In this document: positions 33,879 through 42,891 of the stretch, piece after piece
Position numbering within the stretch: position 1 is the stretch's first letter
Layout of the letters: each line of letters opens with the position of its first letter
The notes under the pieces: model-generated
Database searches by the model: none
What the model was told of the DNA's origin: nothing
The model's input: only the letters and a program-made list of their open reading frames with translations
Position numbers and translations under genes: made by a program
Assembly (NCBI RefSeq): GCF_900199725.1
Contig: NZ_LT904903.1
Span: 275,920-339,919 of the forward strand
Direction of reading: 5' to 3'
DNA: 64,000 nucleotides
Origin: Cytobacillus massiliigabonensis
Lineage (GTDB): Bacteria > Bacillota > Bacilli > Bacillales > Cytobacillaceae

Positions 33879-36060
33879 ATTTTTTCTTTTTACCTGTCAA
33901 AATTAAGATGGATGGAAGAAAAATCCCTCGGATTAAAAATGTATCAAGTATAATCCCAAATGCCATGGTAAATCCGAATAGGAAAAGTTCCTGCAATGGC
34001 TGTGTCATCAAGACGGCAAAGGTTGCAGCTAAGATTAAACCTGCTGAGGAAATCACACCTCCGGTAACAGCAACCCCTTTTCCTACGGCTTCCTTCCATG
34101 GAAGTTTTGCCGCTTCCTCTTTAATTCTTGAGACGAGCATTATATTGTAGTCGATGCCTAATGCGACCATGAAGACGAAAGCGTAAACAGGCAATCGATA
34201 GCTGATTGCGTCATAGCCCATAAAGTGCTTAAATATCAACCAGCTAAAGCCCATTGTTGAAAAGAAGGATAGGAGAATCGTTGTCATCATCAAAATCGGC
34301 ATCAAAATCGACTTTGTTTGGAATCCAAGGATAATCGTCAGCAATACCGTCACAAGTGAAAATAAGACAATCATATCTCGCTGGTTCATATGATTGATAT
34401 CCAGCTGCTGAGCTGTCTGGCCAGCAAGGTGAAGCGTAACATTCGCTGTAGAAAAACCGCTGTCTTTTAATAGGAATGCTTCAGAATCACGCAGGTTCTG
34501 AATAGTATCGAGCGCTTCTTTTTCATATGGATTGCTGTCTAACACAAGTTGAAGTCTAATCGTTTTGTTTGTTTCGGCTAAATAATTTCTCGGCAGTGAC
34601 TGTGGATCCTTCATCATCTTATCTGAAATGATCGGAGTGACAGAGACTACATTGCTTTTGCTGCCAAGTTTGGATACAAGATGATTGACTTTAGCGAATA
34701 ACTCAGCATTTACTGGAAACGCTTTGTCAGACTTAATTAATATTGTCACAGGTGCTAATTGGCCTGCAGGGTAATTTTCTTCAAGAAGCTCAAATCCCTG
34801 CCGTGACGGCATGTCCTCTGGAAATGATTTTAATAGGTTAAAAGAATATTGAATGGAAGTAAAGTTGAACACACCGATAAGCAAGACAATGATCATGACT
34901 CCCGCAAATAACGCCGGCTTTTTCATCACTTGCTTACTGATCTCAGACCAGGTGCCATGAGTTGTTTTCTTTTCTTTTTCAATCTTAGGAACAAACGGCC
35001 AAAAAGCTTTGCGTCCCATTATGGCAAAGATACTAGGGATCAGTGTTAAGCCAGCAATGATAATCACAACTACTGCTATTGAAAAAACGGGAGCAAAATG
35101 GTTATATGGCTCAAAAACAGTAACAAATAATGTCAGCATCGCAAGCAGGACTGTTCCACCGCTGAAAACAATTGGTTCAGAAATGTGGAAAATAGCTTCT
35201 TTCATAGAAGCATACTTAGATTCCTGTTTCTTTAACTCCTCGCGATAACGTGAGAAAACAAATAAGCTATAATCTGTTAGGACGGCAAACAACAAAATAA
35301 GCATAATAGATATAGCCGAACTATCTATGGTAAACCATTCATTTTTTCCAGCCAATCCTAAAATTCGATCGACAACCCCGTAAACGATACCCGCGATAAT
35401 TAATGGGGTAATGGCCAAAATGGGGGAGCGGTAAATAATAATTAAGAGAATGAAAATTAATGCTACAGTTGCAAGCATGAGAACGATATCTGCACTTTTG
35501 AAAAGAGAAACGGTATCAGCAGAAATTCCAGCGGGGCCAGTAATTTCAAATTGCATTTCGTTCATACCGATTTTATTTGCTTTTTTCTTTATTTTATCCA
35601 TGACTGCAAGTGTTTCAGAAGACTCTAAATTAGGCTCTAATGACAGATTAATAAGGAGTGTAGACTCATTTTCAGAAAACATTTGTTCTTGAACATTCGG
35701 CGGCAATTCATGAAATGGAAGTGCACTAATAATCTGTTCGGGTTTTTCGTCTGATCCGAGCCACGCGCTTAATTCATTAATTTTTTTGATGTCTTGCTCT
35801 GAAATTTCCCCGTCACGGTGAAATACCAGCAAGGCTGGCAGCCCATCAGTAGAAGGAAACTGCTCCTTTAAAATTTGCTGGGCAATTTCAGATGGCTTAT
35901 CTCCTTTAATACTTCCTTCTTTACTATTAACCTCATACTCTTTTGCTGATGGAGCTAGCAGGCTTAAAAGCACAACTGCTAAGACCCAGGCGAGAATGGT
36001 TATCTTTGCTCCCTTTTGACTGCTTGTATATTGAACTAACTTACGAAATGGTTTAAGCAT
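33877..36060 (-). CDS. MMPL/RND family transporter
   Basis: 727 aa. Two repeats of one helix, a large external domain and a five-helix bundle (about 12 helices in all), as in MmpL, YdfJ and YdgH proteins. Charged residues inside helices (FAVLTDYSLFVFSRYREE and FMVALGIDYNIMLVSRIKEE) are the proton-relay D-Y motif of this superfamily. The start at 36060 has AAGGAG 9 nt upstream. It probably exports a lipid or hydrophobic compound; no regulator is adjacent. Confidence 0.9.
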   Translation of the reverse strand: MLKPFRKLVQYTSSQKGAKITILAWVLAVVLLSLLAPSAKEYEVNSKEGSIKGDKPSEIAQQILKEQFPSTDGLPALLVFHRDGEISEQDIKKINELSAWLGSDEKPEQIISALPFHELPPNVQEQMFSENESTLLINLSLEPNLESSETLAVMDKIKKKANKIGMNEMQFEITGPAGISADTVSLFKSADIVLMLATVALIFILLIIIYRSPILAITPLIIAGIVYGVVDRILGLAGKNEWFTIDSSAISIMLILLFAVLTDYSLFVFSRYREELKKQESKYASMKEAIFHISEPIVFSGGTVLLAMLTLFVTVFEPYNHFAPVFSIAVVVIIIAGLTLIPSIFAIMGRKAFWPFVPKIEKEKKTTHGTWSEISKQVMKKPALFAGVMIIVLLIGVFNFTSIQYSFNLLKSFPEDMPSRQGFELLEENYPAGQLAPVTILIKSDKAFPVNAELFAKVNHLVSKLGSKSNVVSVTPIISDKMMKDPQSLPRNYLAETNKTIRLQLVLDSNPYEKEALDTIQNLRDSEAFLLKDSGFSTANVTLHLAGQTAQQLDINHMNQRDMIVLFSLVTVLLTIILGFQTKSILMPILMMTTILLSFFSTMGFSWLIFKHFMGYDAISYRLPVYAFVFMVALGIDYNIMLVSRIKEEAAKLPWKEAVGKGVAVTGGVISSAGLILAATFAVLMTQPLQELFLFGFTMAFGIILDTFLIRGIFLPSILILTGKKKK

Positions 36061-36199
36061 CCAATCCAACTCCTTACTGTTCGATATTGCCTTCATTGTA
36101 AAAAGTGAATGTGAACGGAGAATGAATGGGATATTTCTTTATACAAGAAATAAATGAGGATTTGATTAAAAGCGGCATATGCCCGTAAAAGGTGGAAAA

Positions 36200-36236
36200 A
36201 AGAAAAGGCAGTCACGAGAAGAGTAACTCGTGACCG
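36200..36236 (-). terminator. Terminator of the downstream SDR gene
   Basis: Stem GTCACGAG / CTCGTGAC followed on the minus strand by a pyrimidine-rich TTTTCTTTTTT tail. Confidence 0.8.
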
Positions 36237-36303
36237 TTTACGCAAAAAAAAATCATGAAAGATAGCCTCATGAAACACCGATCCGCTGAAACAACTTTAT
36301 CTA

Positions 36304-37203
36304 TTAGGAGCTTACCATTGTTCCTCCATTCACATGGATAACCTGCCCCGAAACATAGCTTGAGTCTTCAGATGCTAAATACACATAGGCAGGGGCTAGT
36401 TCAAATGGCTGGCCGGCTCTTTTCATTGGAGTTTGCAGTCCAAATTTCATAACCTCTTTCTCGGAAAAGGTTGCAGGAATAAGCGGGGTCCAAATCGGTC
36501 CTGGTGCAACCGCATTTACACGAATCTGCTGTTTTTCAAGAGAAAGGGACAATGAACGTGTAAATGCTACAATGGCTCCCTTTGTTGCAGAATAATCGAT
36601 TAGTTTCTTATGTCCTTCATAAGCGGTTATGGAAGCTGTATTAATAATGGAGCTGCCAGCCTTCAGATGCGGAAGTACAGCTTTCGTTAAGTAAAAGAAT
36701 GAAAAAATATTTGTTTGAAATGTTTGCTCCAGCTGCTTTTTAGTAATTTCAAGTATGCTTTTTCTTACATATTGAATGGCATGATTGTTGATTAGGATAT
36801 CAATTCTTCCAAATGCCTGTAATGTTTGTTGAACAACTTCCTGGGACATTTTCTCTTCTTTTAAATCACCAGAAATGAGAAGGCACTCTCCTCCAAGCTC
36901 TTTAATTCTTTGCTCGGTTTCCTTCGCATCTTTATGTTCATTTAAATAAACAATAACAACTTTTGCTCCTTCTTTGATAAAAGCATAGGCTACTGCACGG
37001 CCGATTCCGCTGTCTCCGCCGGTAATAATGGCAACTTTTCCTTTTAGTTTTTCGGAGCCTTTATAAGATGATTTCTCTGAGATAGGTCTTGGAACCATTA
37101 AATATTCAAGCCCTGGCTGAGTTTGCTGGTGCTGAGGCGGAAAAGTAATGGGTTTATCCTTACAAACTTTTTGGTATCCGTAATTTTGGGAAGATGGGTA
37201 CAC
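36304..37203 (-). CDS. SDR family oxidoreductase, YdaD/YhxC type
   Basis: 299 aa. A 50-residue N-terminal extension (QPGLEYLMVPRP) precedes the Rossmann domain; this is typical of Bacillus general-stress SDRs such as YdaD and YhxC. The cofactor loop is TGGDSGIGRA, NNHA follows, and the catalytic Ser, Tyr and Lys are in NTASITAYEGHKKLIDYSATKGA. C-terminal GQVIHVNGGTMV is the SDR classic ending. Substrate unknown. No sigma-B promoter was recognised upstream. It is monocistronic. Confidence 0.9.
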   Translation of the reverse strand: MYPSSQNYGYQKVCKDKPITFPPQHQQTQPGLEYLMVPRPISEKSSYKGSEKLKGKVAIITGGDSGIGRAVAYAFIKEGAKVVIVYLNEHKDAKETEQRIKELGGECLLISGDLKEEKMSQEVVQQTLQAFGRIDILINNHAIQYVRKSILEITKKQLEQTFQTNIFSFFYLTKAVLPHLKAGSSIINTASITAYEGHKKLIDYSATKGAIVAFTRSLSLSLEKQQIRVNAVAPGPIWTPLIPATFSEKEVMKFGLQTPMKRAGQPFELAPAYVYLASEDSSYVSGQVIHVNGGTMVSS

Positions 37204-37329
37204 TTTTTATACACTCCTCTGATCTTTATCGTTTCATAGTATTCTTAAAACTTCACTAAAGTGATCTCTTTATAACTTTACAAACGAGATGTTCCGTTTT
37301 TGACAGCATGAATTATTTTCTTTAAAATG

Positions 37330-37346
37330 AATGATAGTCAGTCATT
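37330..37346. promoter_or_regulatory. TetR operator 1 (autoregulatory site)
   Basis: AATGATAGTCAGTCATT, a 17-bp imperfect palindrome. It lies just downstream of a TTGACA / TTTAAA promoter pair and before the tetR start, and matches operator 2 at 16 of 17 positions. Confidence 0.75.
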
Positions 37347-37368
37347 ATTCTTGAAGGGATAATATATT

Positions 37369-37944
37369 ATGAATAAAAAAGAAAAGATTGTTCATGCAGC
37401 GATTGAAGTTTTTCGTGAAAAAGGCATTGAGAAAACAAAAATATCCGATATCGTAAAAATAGCAAATATCGCACAAGGCACTTTTTATTTGTATTTCCCC
37501 TCTAAGCTTTCCGTCATGCCTGCGATTGCAGAAGTAATGGTAGAGAAAACCATTGCGGCGGTGAAAAATGAAGTACAAGGGGATGCCTCTTTTACTGCAA
37601 AACTTAATCAGGTAGTTGATGCGATTTTTAAGATCACATGTGATTACAGGGAAATTCTTGCGCTTATCTATGCGGGTATGGGATCAACAGAACATATTAA
37701 AGAATGGGAAACCGTATATGAGCCTTTTTATTCTTGGATCAGTCAGTTTTTAAAGGAGGCAAAGGCTGCAGGAATGATTCGGGAGTCACTTCATGTGGAA
37801 CGCACAGCAAAGCTATTCATCGGCTTAGTAGAATCAGCAGCTGAACAGGTTTATTTATATGATTCAAAACAGGATGATCAAGCTTCCATCCAAAAAGCTG
37901 AGGTGTTAGAATTTTTAAAGTATGGACTAGGTATTCAAGAATAG
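37369..37944 (+). CDS. TetR family regulator of the SMR pair
   Basis: 191 aa. The N-terminal HTH is ISDIVKIANIAQGTFYLYFPSK (residues 24-45); the C-terminal domain, about 60-191, is helical and resembles the YcdC/YvaF-type ligand domain. The same palindrome precedes this gene and the SMR genes, so it should repress both and release on binding the exported compound. Confidence 0.92.
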   Translation: MNKKEKIVHAAIEVFREKGIEKTKISDIVKIANIAQGTFYLYFPSKLSVMPAIAEVMVEKTIAAVKNEVQGDASFTAKLNQVVDAIFKITCDYREILALIYAGMGSTEHIKEWETVYEPFYSWISQFLKEAKAAGMIRESLHVERTAKLFIGLVESAAEQVYLYDSKQDDQASIQKAEVLEFLKYGLGIQE

Positions 37945-37981
37945 CAAAAATAGAGTGTTACATTTCCTATGATCAAAAATG

Positions 37982-37998
37982 AATGACAGTCAGTCATT
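37982..37998 (+). promoter_or_regulatory. TetR operator 2 (SMR operon)
   Basis: AATGACAGTCAGTCATT, placed 17 nt before the first SMR gene. Together with its 6-nt left flank it is identical to operator 1 except for one base. Confidence 0.78.
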
Positions 37999-38015
37999 GA
38001 AGAGGAGAGCAAAAA

Positions 38016-38363
38016 ATGAATAGAGCATGGATATATGTTTTTTTAACTTGTTTATTTGAATTAATTTGGGTGTATGGATTTAATGTTGCTGAGACATGGT
38101 GGCAATGGGTAATCATTATTGGAATTATTCTGATTGATTTTCACTTTCTTCCAAAAGCGTGTGAAAGTCTTCCAACTGGGACCGTTTATGCAGTATTTGC
38201 AGGGGTAGGAACAATTGGAACAGCCCTAATGGATATTTTCCTTTTCGGAGGCAGCTTTAGCACAGGGAAGTTTCTCTTTATCGCTATTTTAATCATGGGG
38301 GTTATCGGTTTGAATCTAGCTGATAACAAAGAAGAGGAAACAGTGTCGAAAGGAGTGGCTTAA
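38016..38363 (+). CDS. SMR family transporter subunit 1 (YkkC/SugE-like)
   Basis: 115 aa, four helices. Essential Glu14 is in FELIWVYGFN; the E-x-x-W pattern resembles the Gdx/SugE guanidinium branch. GTVYAVFAGVGTIGTAL is the third-helix signature. It lies 2 nt before a second SMR gene, so the pair should form an obligate heterodimer like YkkCD or EbrAB. GAGGAG precedes the ATG. Confidence 0.92.
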   Translation: MNRAWIYVFLTCLFELIWVYGFNVAETWWQWVIIIGIILIDFHFLPKACESLPTGTVYAVFAGVGTIGTALMDIFLFGGSFSTGKFLFIAILIMGVIGLNLADNKEEETVSKGVA

Positions 38364-38365
38364 GT

Positions 38366-38680
38366 ATGGGCTGGTTGTTTGTCATATGTGCTGCTGTAAG
38401 TGAAATTATTGGTGTGTTAGGTTTAAAATTGTATAGCCAGAAAAAAACAATTAAAAATGGAATCATTTATTTAGGGGGATTTGGTGCTTCTTTTGCTTTT
38501 TTATATACTTCGTTCAACTATTTACAGTTAAGTATCGCATACGCAGTGTGGATTGGAATTGGAACAGCAGGAGCGGTTCTGTTAAATATGGTGATTTTTG
38601 GGGAATCTAAGAGCAAGCTAAGAATTGCAAGTGTAATCCTTATCGTAATCGGTGTAACGGGTTTAAAGGCATTATCCTAA
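38366..38680 (+). CDS. SMR family transporter subunit 2 (YkkD-like)
   Basis: 104 aa, four helices, with Glu13 in SEIIGVLGLK and the family signature AYAVWIGIGTAGAVLL. It lacks the Trp next to the essential Glu that subunit 1 has, as in asymmetric SMR pairs. Co-translated with subunit 1. Substrate may be guanidinium compounds or quaternary ammonium drugs; this is not resolved by sequence. Confidence 0.92.
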   Translation: MGWLFVICAAVSEIIGVLGLKLYSQKKTIKNGIIYLGGFGASFAFLYTSFNYLQLSIAYAVWIGIGTAGAVLLNMVIFGESKSKLRIASVILIVIGVTGLKALS

Positions 38681-38772
38681 TATTTGCAGAATTGATTTTA
38701 AACGTTTCGGCAACTTTTAATTGAATGCTTCCGACTGATAAGATGAAATCACTTTTAAGGAGGCATAGGACC

Positions 38773-40035
38773 ATGAATAAGAAAAGCATACTTGTTATAG
38801 GCATGTTGTTCATTTTATTAACAGCTTGTTATGCGGATAACCCCGCTACATCAGATCAATTACAGCAGAGGGAAGAAGAACTGCAGCCAAAAGAAGGAAA
38901 TCAGGCTTTAGAGCTGCTTAATCGTATCATGGAACAGGCTAAAAAAGGAATGACTTTAGGAAGTCCATACAATGTACTGGACAGCAAAATAGATGAAGCA
39001 AAAGCTGAATGGGGTAAGCCGGATAATGAGGATCATGCAGGCAAAGGTTTCTATGCTACTTATCAAAATAAAAGTTTTGTGTTTGGATTTAATGAGGCAG
39101 GGGATATATTCGATGTTCGATCTTATGCTAAAGAACTCAATGAAATTACGTCCGTACAGATTGAAGATCTTTTTGGTCAGCCAGACCAATTGAGGGAAAC
39201 AAATAATGAAGAAATTTATGTTTACGAATTAGAACGTAAAATCGAACTGAAGTTTATTATTCCAAAAGAAGAAAAAGGCGTTCATCACCTATCTGTTTTT
39301 AATCCGGAACGGGCAAAGAATGAGTATGTACTTGATATTAAAGGGGAGTCCCATCAGCTCTCTGCATCGGCATGGGAGAGCATGAAGGAATGGAGAAAAC
39401 AAATTGTTTCATTTGCTCAAGAGAATGAGAATGTGTATATAAACGGTCCAAATAAAAAACAAGTGGCTTTAACCTTTGATGATGGTCCAGATGGGAAAGT
39501 AACACCAGCTATTATTGATATATTAGATGAATATAACGTAAAAGGGAATTTCTTTTTTCTCGGCAGAAATGTAGAAGCATTCCCGGAAGTTGTGAAAAAG
39601 GCATATACCAATGGTCATTTAATTTTAAGCCATAGCTATAATCATGTAGAACTGCCAAAGTTATCGACGAAGGAAATTCAAATAGAAATTGAGCAAGCTG
39701 GAAATGCAATTAAATCGGTTATTGGAAAAGAACCTTCCATTATCCGAACGCCGTATGGTGAGACGAATAAACAAGTTGTAGAGTTGGCGCAGCAGCAGGG
39801 GTATTCTGTTGTCCTTTGGTCCATTGATACGCTAGATTGGTCACAAAAAGAGGCAAGCAATATCGTGAATAATGTTATGAATCATGTCAGAAACGGCGAC
39901 ATCATCCTCATGCACTCTGATGCGAAGAAGACAGAAGCTGCAAAGGCATTGCCTGATTTAATTGAAGGATTGCAAGAAAAGGGCTTTGAAATGGTAGACT
40001 TAGAAACATTATTAAATATAAAAGCTTATCAATAA
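38773..40035 (+). CDS. Lipoprotein with DUF4309 and polysaccharide deacetylase (NodB) domains
   Basis: 420 aa. Lipobox LLTAC near residue 17. Residues 40-190 match DUF4309 (YjgB-like: DEAKAEWGKPD, GKGFYATYQNKSFVFGF, IFDVRSY). From about 230 the NodB deacetylase has TFDDGPD, the metal His pair HSYNH, RTPYGE, DTLDW and LMHS, so the active site is complete. It probably deacetylates peptidoglycan or a surface glycan from the outer membrane face. The ATG at 38773 has AAGGAGG 9 nt upstream. Confidence 0.9.
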   Translation: MNKKSILVIGMLFILLTACYADNPATSDQLQQREEELQPKEGNQALELLNRIMEQAKKGMTLGSPYNVLDSKIDEAKAEWGKPDNEDHAGKGFYATYQNKSFVFGFNEAGDIFDVRSYAKELNEITSVQIEDLFGQPDQLRETNNEEIYVYELERKIELKFIIPKEEKGVHHLSVFNPERAKNEYVLDIKGESHQLSASAWESMKEWRKQIVSFAQENENVYINGPNKKQVALTFDDGPDGKVTPAIIDILDEYNVKGNFFFLGRNVEAFPEVVKKAYTNGHLILSHSYNHVELPKLSTKEIQIEIEQAGNAIKSVIGKEPSIIRTPYGETNKQVVELAQQQGYSVVLWSIDTLDWSQKEASNIVNNVMNHVRNGDIILMHSDAKKTEAAKALPDLIEGLQEKGFEMVDLETLLNIKAYQ

Positions 40036-40066
40036 AAGAATCTGGCATTTTATCAGATTCTTTTTA
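40034..40066 (+). terminator. Terminator of the NodB gene
   Basis: Stem AAAAGAATCTG / CAGATTCTTTT followed by T-rich sequence. Confidence 0.87.
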
Positions 40067-40177
40067 TTTTGCAGTAATGCCTAGTTATATAGACGTAATT
40101 TAAATTCGTTTGACAATACACAAACAAAAACATATAATGTCTATTATAATATAAACGAATGAGGGTTGTGACTATAA

Positions 40178-40933
40178 ATGGGTTTATCAGAAGTTTTTTG
40201 GAATGCCTCAATTGAGGAATTGAAGCAAGGCTATATTGAGAAAGATCGTCATTATATATGTCTTTTATGCGGTAAGACAACGGAGAAGGGGATTGTTTAT
40301 CAAGCAGAGGATGTTTTTTACGAAGCAGAAAGGTATATGTCTCTTCACATAGAAGCTGAACATGAATCTGTATTCGATTACCTGATTGAACTAGACAAAA
40401 AGTTGACAGGGTTGACGGATCATCAAAATCGTCTTCTCCGCCTTTTTTATGAAGGCAAAAGTGATGCTGAAGTGCAGAAGGAAATGGGAATTGGCAGTGC
40501 ATCGACAATTCGAAACCATCGCTTTGTCTTAAAAGAAAAAGAGCGTCAGGCAAAGCTGTTTTTAACGCTGATGGAGCTTTTAAAAGAAAGAGATAATCAT
40601 AAACCAGACTTCATTGATATTCATAAAACAGCAAGAATGGTAGATGACCGATACAATGTGACAAAGAAAGAAAATGAAGAAATCCTGACAAAGTTTTTTC
40701 CTGAGGGAACAAATGGGAAACTGAGATCTTTTCCGCCGAAAGAAAAACAAAGGCTAGTCGTTCTTCGTACAATAGCCGATCGTTTCAATAGTGAAAAGAT
40801 TTACGGGGAAAAGGAAGTTAATCTGATATTAAATGATGTTTACGGTGATTATGTATTATTAAGACGCTATCTAATTGAATACGGCTTTCTAGATCGAAAA
40901 GCAGACGGAAGCGGGTACTGGCTTAAAAAGTAA
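40178..40933 (+). CDS. DUF2087 regulator with zinc finger and LuxR-like HTH
   Basis: 251 aa in three parts: residues 25-70 have a C-x2-C...H-x4-H arrangement (ICLLCGK, SLHIEAEH) suggesting a zinc site; about 75-130 is a LuxR-like HTH (LTDHQNRLLRLFYEGKSDAEVQKEMGIGSASTIRNHRF); about 165-250 is DUF2087 (KFFPEGTNGKLRSFPPKEKQRLVVLRTIA). A transcription factor is the likely role. It leads a close three-gene unit with a GIY-YIG protein and a MATE exporter. Confidence 0.85.
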   Translation: MGLSEVFWNASIEELKQGYIEKDRHYICLLCGKTTEKGIVYQAEDVFYEAERYMSLHIEAEHESVFDYLIELDKKLTGLTDHQNRLLRLFYEGKSDAEVQKEMGIGSASTIRNHRFVLKEKERQAKLFLTLMELLKERDNHKPDFIDIHKTARMVDDRYNVTKKENEEILTKFFPEGTNGKLRSFPPKEKQRLVVLRTIADRFNSEKIYGEKEVNLILNDVYGDYVLLRRYLIEYGFLDRKADGSGYWLKK

Positions 40934-40950
40934 TTGGGAGGAAAGAGAAA

Positions 40951-41307
40951 ATGGACAGAAAAAAAGAACTAAAGCAACAGTATAAAGAAATTAAAATTGA
41001 AGCAGGGATCTTTCAAATTAAAAATATTAAAAATGATAAGATTTTTATCGGCAGCACACGAAATTTAAAAACATTAAATGGAACAAAATTTGCGTTAGAA
41101 AATGGTGCCTACTCAAATAAAATTCTCCAGAAAGACTGGAACGAATATGGTAAAGACGCTTTTGAAATGGAAATATTAGAGATTTTAAAAGAGAAAGATG
41201 ATCCCTATTATAATGAGAAGGAAGAGTTAGAGAAACTGGAGGAAAAGTGGCTGAATCACTTTCAGCCTTACGGGGAACGCGGATATCATCAGGAGAAGGC
41301 ACGCTAA
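40951..41307 (+). CDS. GIY-YIG domain protein
   Basis: 118 aa. The GIY-YIG core is degenerate: AGIFQIKN for the GIY strand and KIFIGST for YIG, followed by an Arg in RNLK and a C-terminal Glu that could bind metal. Related Bacillus proteins are annotated as GIY-YIG nucleases of unknown role. It starts 17 nt after the DUF2087 gene and ends 15 nt before the MATE gene, hence co-transcribed with both. Confidence 0.82.
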   Translation: MDRKKELKQQYKEIKIEAGIFQIKNIKNDKIFIGSTRNLKTLNGTKFALENGAYSNKILQKDWNEYGKDAFEMEILEILKEKDDPYYNEKEELEKLEEKWLNHFQPYGERGYHQEKAR

Positions 41308-41322
41308 AAGGAGAAATGAAAG

Positions 41323-42729
41323 TTGGAATCACAGCAAAATATAAAAGATGAAAATCTTATATCTAGAAGGCAAGGATCGAGCAGCTTGTCAGTATGGCGT
41401 CCTATGCTTATTTTCCTGATTCCCTTGATTCTCAGCAATATATTACAATCTGTTGGTCAATTATTTGGAATGGTCATTGTTGGTCGTTGGTTAGGCGTGA
41501 ATGAACTGGCAGCCATCTCGGCATTTTTCCCTTTATTCTTTCTGCTTATATCCTTTGCTATTGGGATCGGATCAGGCAGTGCAATCCTGATAGGGCAGGC
41601 TTATGGAGCAAGAAATGAAGAAAAGCTTAAGGCTGTTATAGGGACAACATTAACATTTACGTTCATTATAGGTGTCGTAATTGCAATTCTCGGAGGTGTT
41701 TTTACCGAGGATATTCTTCGCTTAATTGGCACGCCAGTCAATATTTTAGATAGTAGTGTCCAGTATGCACAAATTTTGTTTTGGTCATTGCCTGTATTGT
41801 TTTTGTATTCTGTATACACGACTTTTATGCGGGGGACAGGGGATTCGAAAACGCCATTTTATTTCCTAATTGTCAGCACGGTTCTTAATGTTGCCTTATT
41901 GCCGCCATTAGTATTCGGCTGGTTTGGTATTCCACAGCTCGGTTTGTATGGAGCAGCATATGCCTCCTTACTATCCACTATCATCACTTTTGTTGTCATG
42001 CTTTTCTATTTACACAAAGTAAAGCATCCGCTGCAAATGGATGCGTCCATTCGGAAGTATCTGCGAATGGACAAAGAATTGCTTAAATTGCTTTTGCGGC
42101 TCGGTATTCCATCGAGTATTAGCATGATTTTGCTGTCACTCTCTGAAATAGCAGTGATCACATTTGTTAACCGCTATGGATCGGATGCAACAGCTGCTTA
42201 CGGCGTAGTGAATCAAGTGGCGAGTTATGTACAGATGCCTGCAATCAGTTTAAGCATCACCGTTTCTGTGTTCGCTGCACAGGCTATTGGAGGCGGTCAA
42301 TTTGATCGTTTACAGCAGGTCATTCGAACAGGGGTCTTATTTAATTATGTAATCAGCGGGGTCTTGATTATACTAATCTATATCTTCTCAGAAAACATTC
42401 TCTCGCTATTTATTACAATTAAAGAAACAATTGAAATTGCGAATAGCCTGATTATGATTACTTTATGGAGTTATGTGATTATCGGGCATGCACATATATT
42501 AAATTCGACGATGCGCGCAAGCGGAACCGTCCTATGGCCGACCGTTTTAAGTATTATTCCGATCTGGCTGATCGAGGTTCCTGTTGCGTATTGGTTATCC
42601 AGTTACACCACTCTTGGCATCAGAGGGATATGGATTGGCTATCCAGCCGCATTCATCGTGACCTTTGCATTCGTTTATTCTTACTACAGATTGGCGTGGA
42701 AGAAAAAGCAAATTGTTCGTCTAATCTAA
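41323..42729 (+). CDS. MATE family efflux transporter
   Basis: 468 aa with 12 helices. It has the DinF/NorM-type pattern: GQLFGMVIVGRWLGVNELAAIS near 45, GIGSGSAILIGQAYGA near 85, YTTFMRGTGDSKTP near 165, and their counterparts in the second half. It should export a cationic or aromatic compound using the Na+ or H+ gradient. The TTG start has GGAG 9 nt upstream. Confidence 0.92.
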   Translation: MESQQNIKDENLISRRQGSSSLSVWRPMLIFLIPLILSNILQSVGQLFGMVIVGRWLGVNELAAISAFFPLFFLLISFAIGIGSGSAILIGQAYGARNEEKLKAVIGTTLTFTFIIGVVIAILGGVFTEDILRLIGTPVNILDSSVQYAQILFWSLPVLFLYSVYTTFMRGTGDSKTPFYFLIVSTVLNVALLPPLVFGWFGIPQLGLYGAAYASLLSTIITFVVMLFYLHKVKHPLQMDASIRKYLRMDKELLKLLLRLGIPSSISMILLSLSEIAVITFVNRYGSDATAAYGVVNQVASYVQMPAISLSITVSVFAAQAIGGGQFDRLQQVIRTGVLFNYVISGVLIILIYIFSENILSLFITIKETIEIANSLIMITLWSYVIIGHAHILNSTMRASGTVLWPTVLSIIPIWLIEVPVAYWLSSYTTLGIRGIWIGYPAAFIVTFAFVYSYYRLAWKKKQIVRLI

Positions 42730-42742
42730 ATTTGAAAAGGAA

Positions 42743-42778
42743 CATCTTCTAGAAAAAGAAGATGCTCTTTTTTTTTTA
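42743..42778 (+). terminator. Terminator of the MATE operon
   Basis: Stem CATCTTCT / AGAAGATG followed by a run of ten T. Confidence 0.85.
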
Positions 42779-42819
42779 CAAAAAAATCAAAAAAAGCTAA
42801 AATAGGGATAAAAATTACT

Positions 42820-42857
42820 TTGACAGATAGAGTAATTTCGGTTAATATTACTCTATC
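42820..42857 (+). promoter_or_regulatory. PadR promoter and overlapping operator
   Basis: TTGACA (42820-42825), 17-nt spacer, TAATAT (42843-42848). A perfect 11-bp inverted repeat GATAGAGTAAT / ATTACTCTATC (42826-42836 and 42847-42857) covers the spacer and -10, as expected for PadR autorepression. Confidence 0.82.
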
Positions 42858-42891
42858 AGATAGAATAGTGAACGTACAAGGGTGTGTCAGA

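Noticed and set aside
37204-37330. Sigma-B promoter before the YdaD-like SDR gene
   Set aside because: No GTTTAA / GGGTAT pair with proper spacing is visible on the minus strand.
37945-38015. Guanidine (ykkC) riboswitch upstream of the SMR pair
   Set aside because: The intergenic space is only 71 nt and holds the TetR operator; no conserved riboswitch elements are seen.
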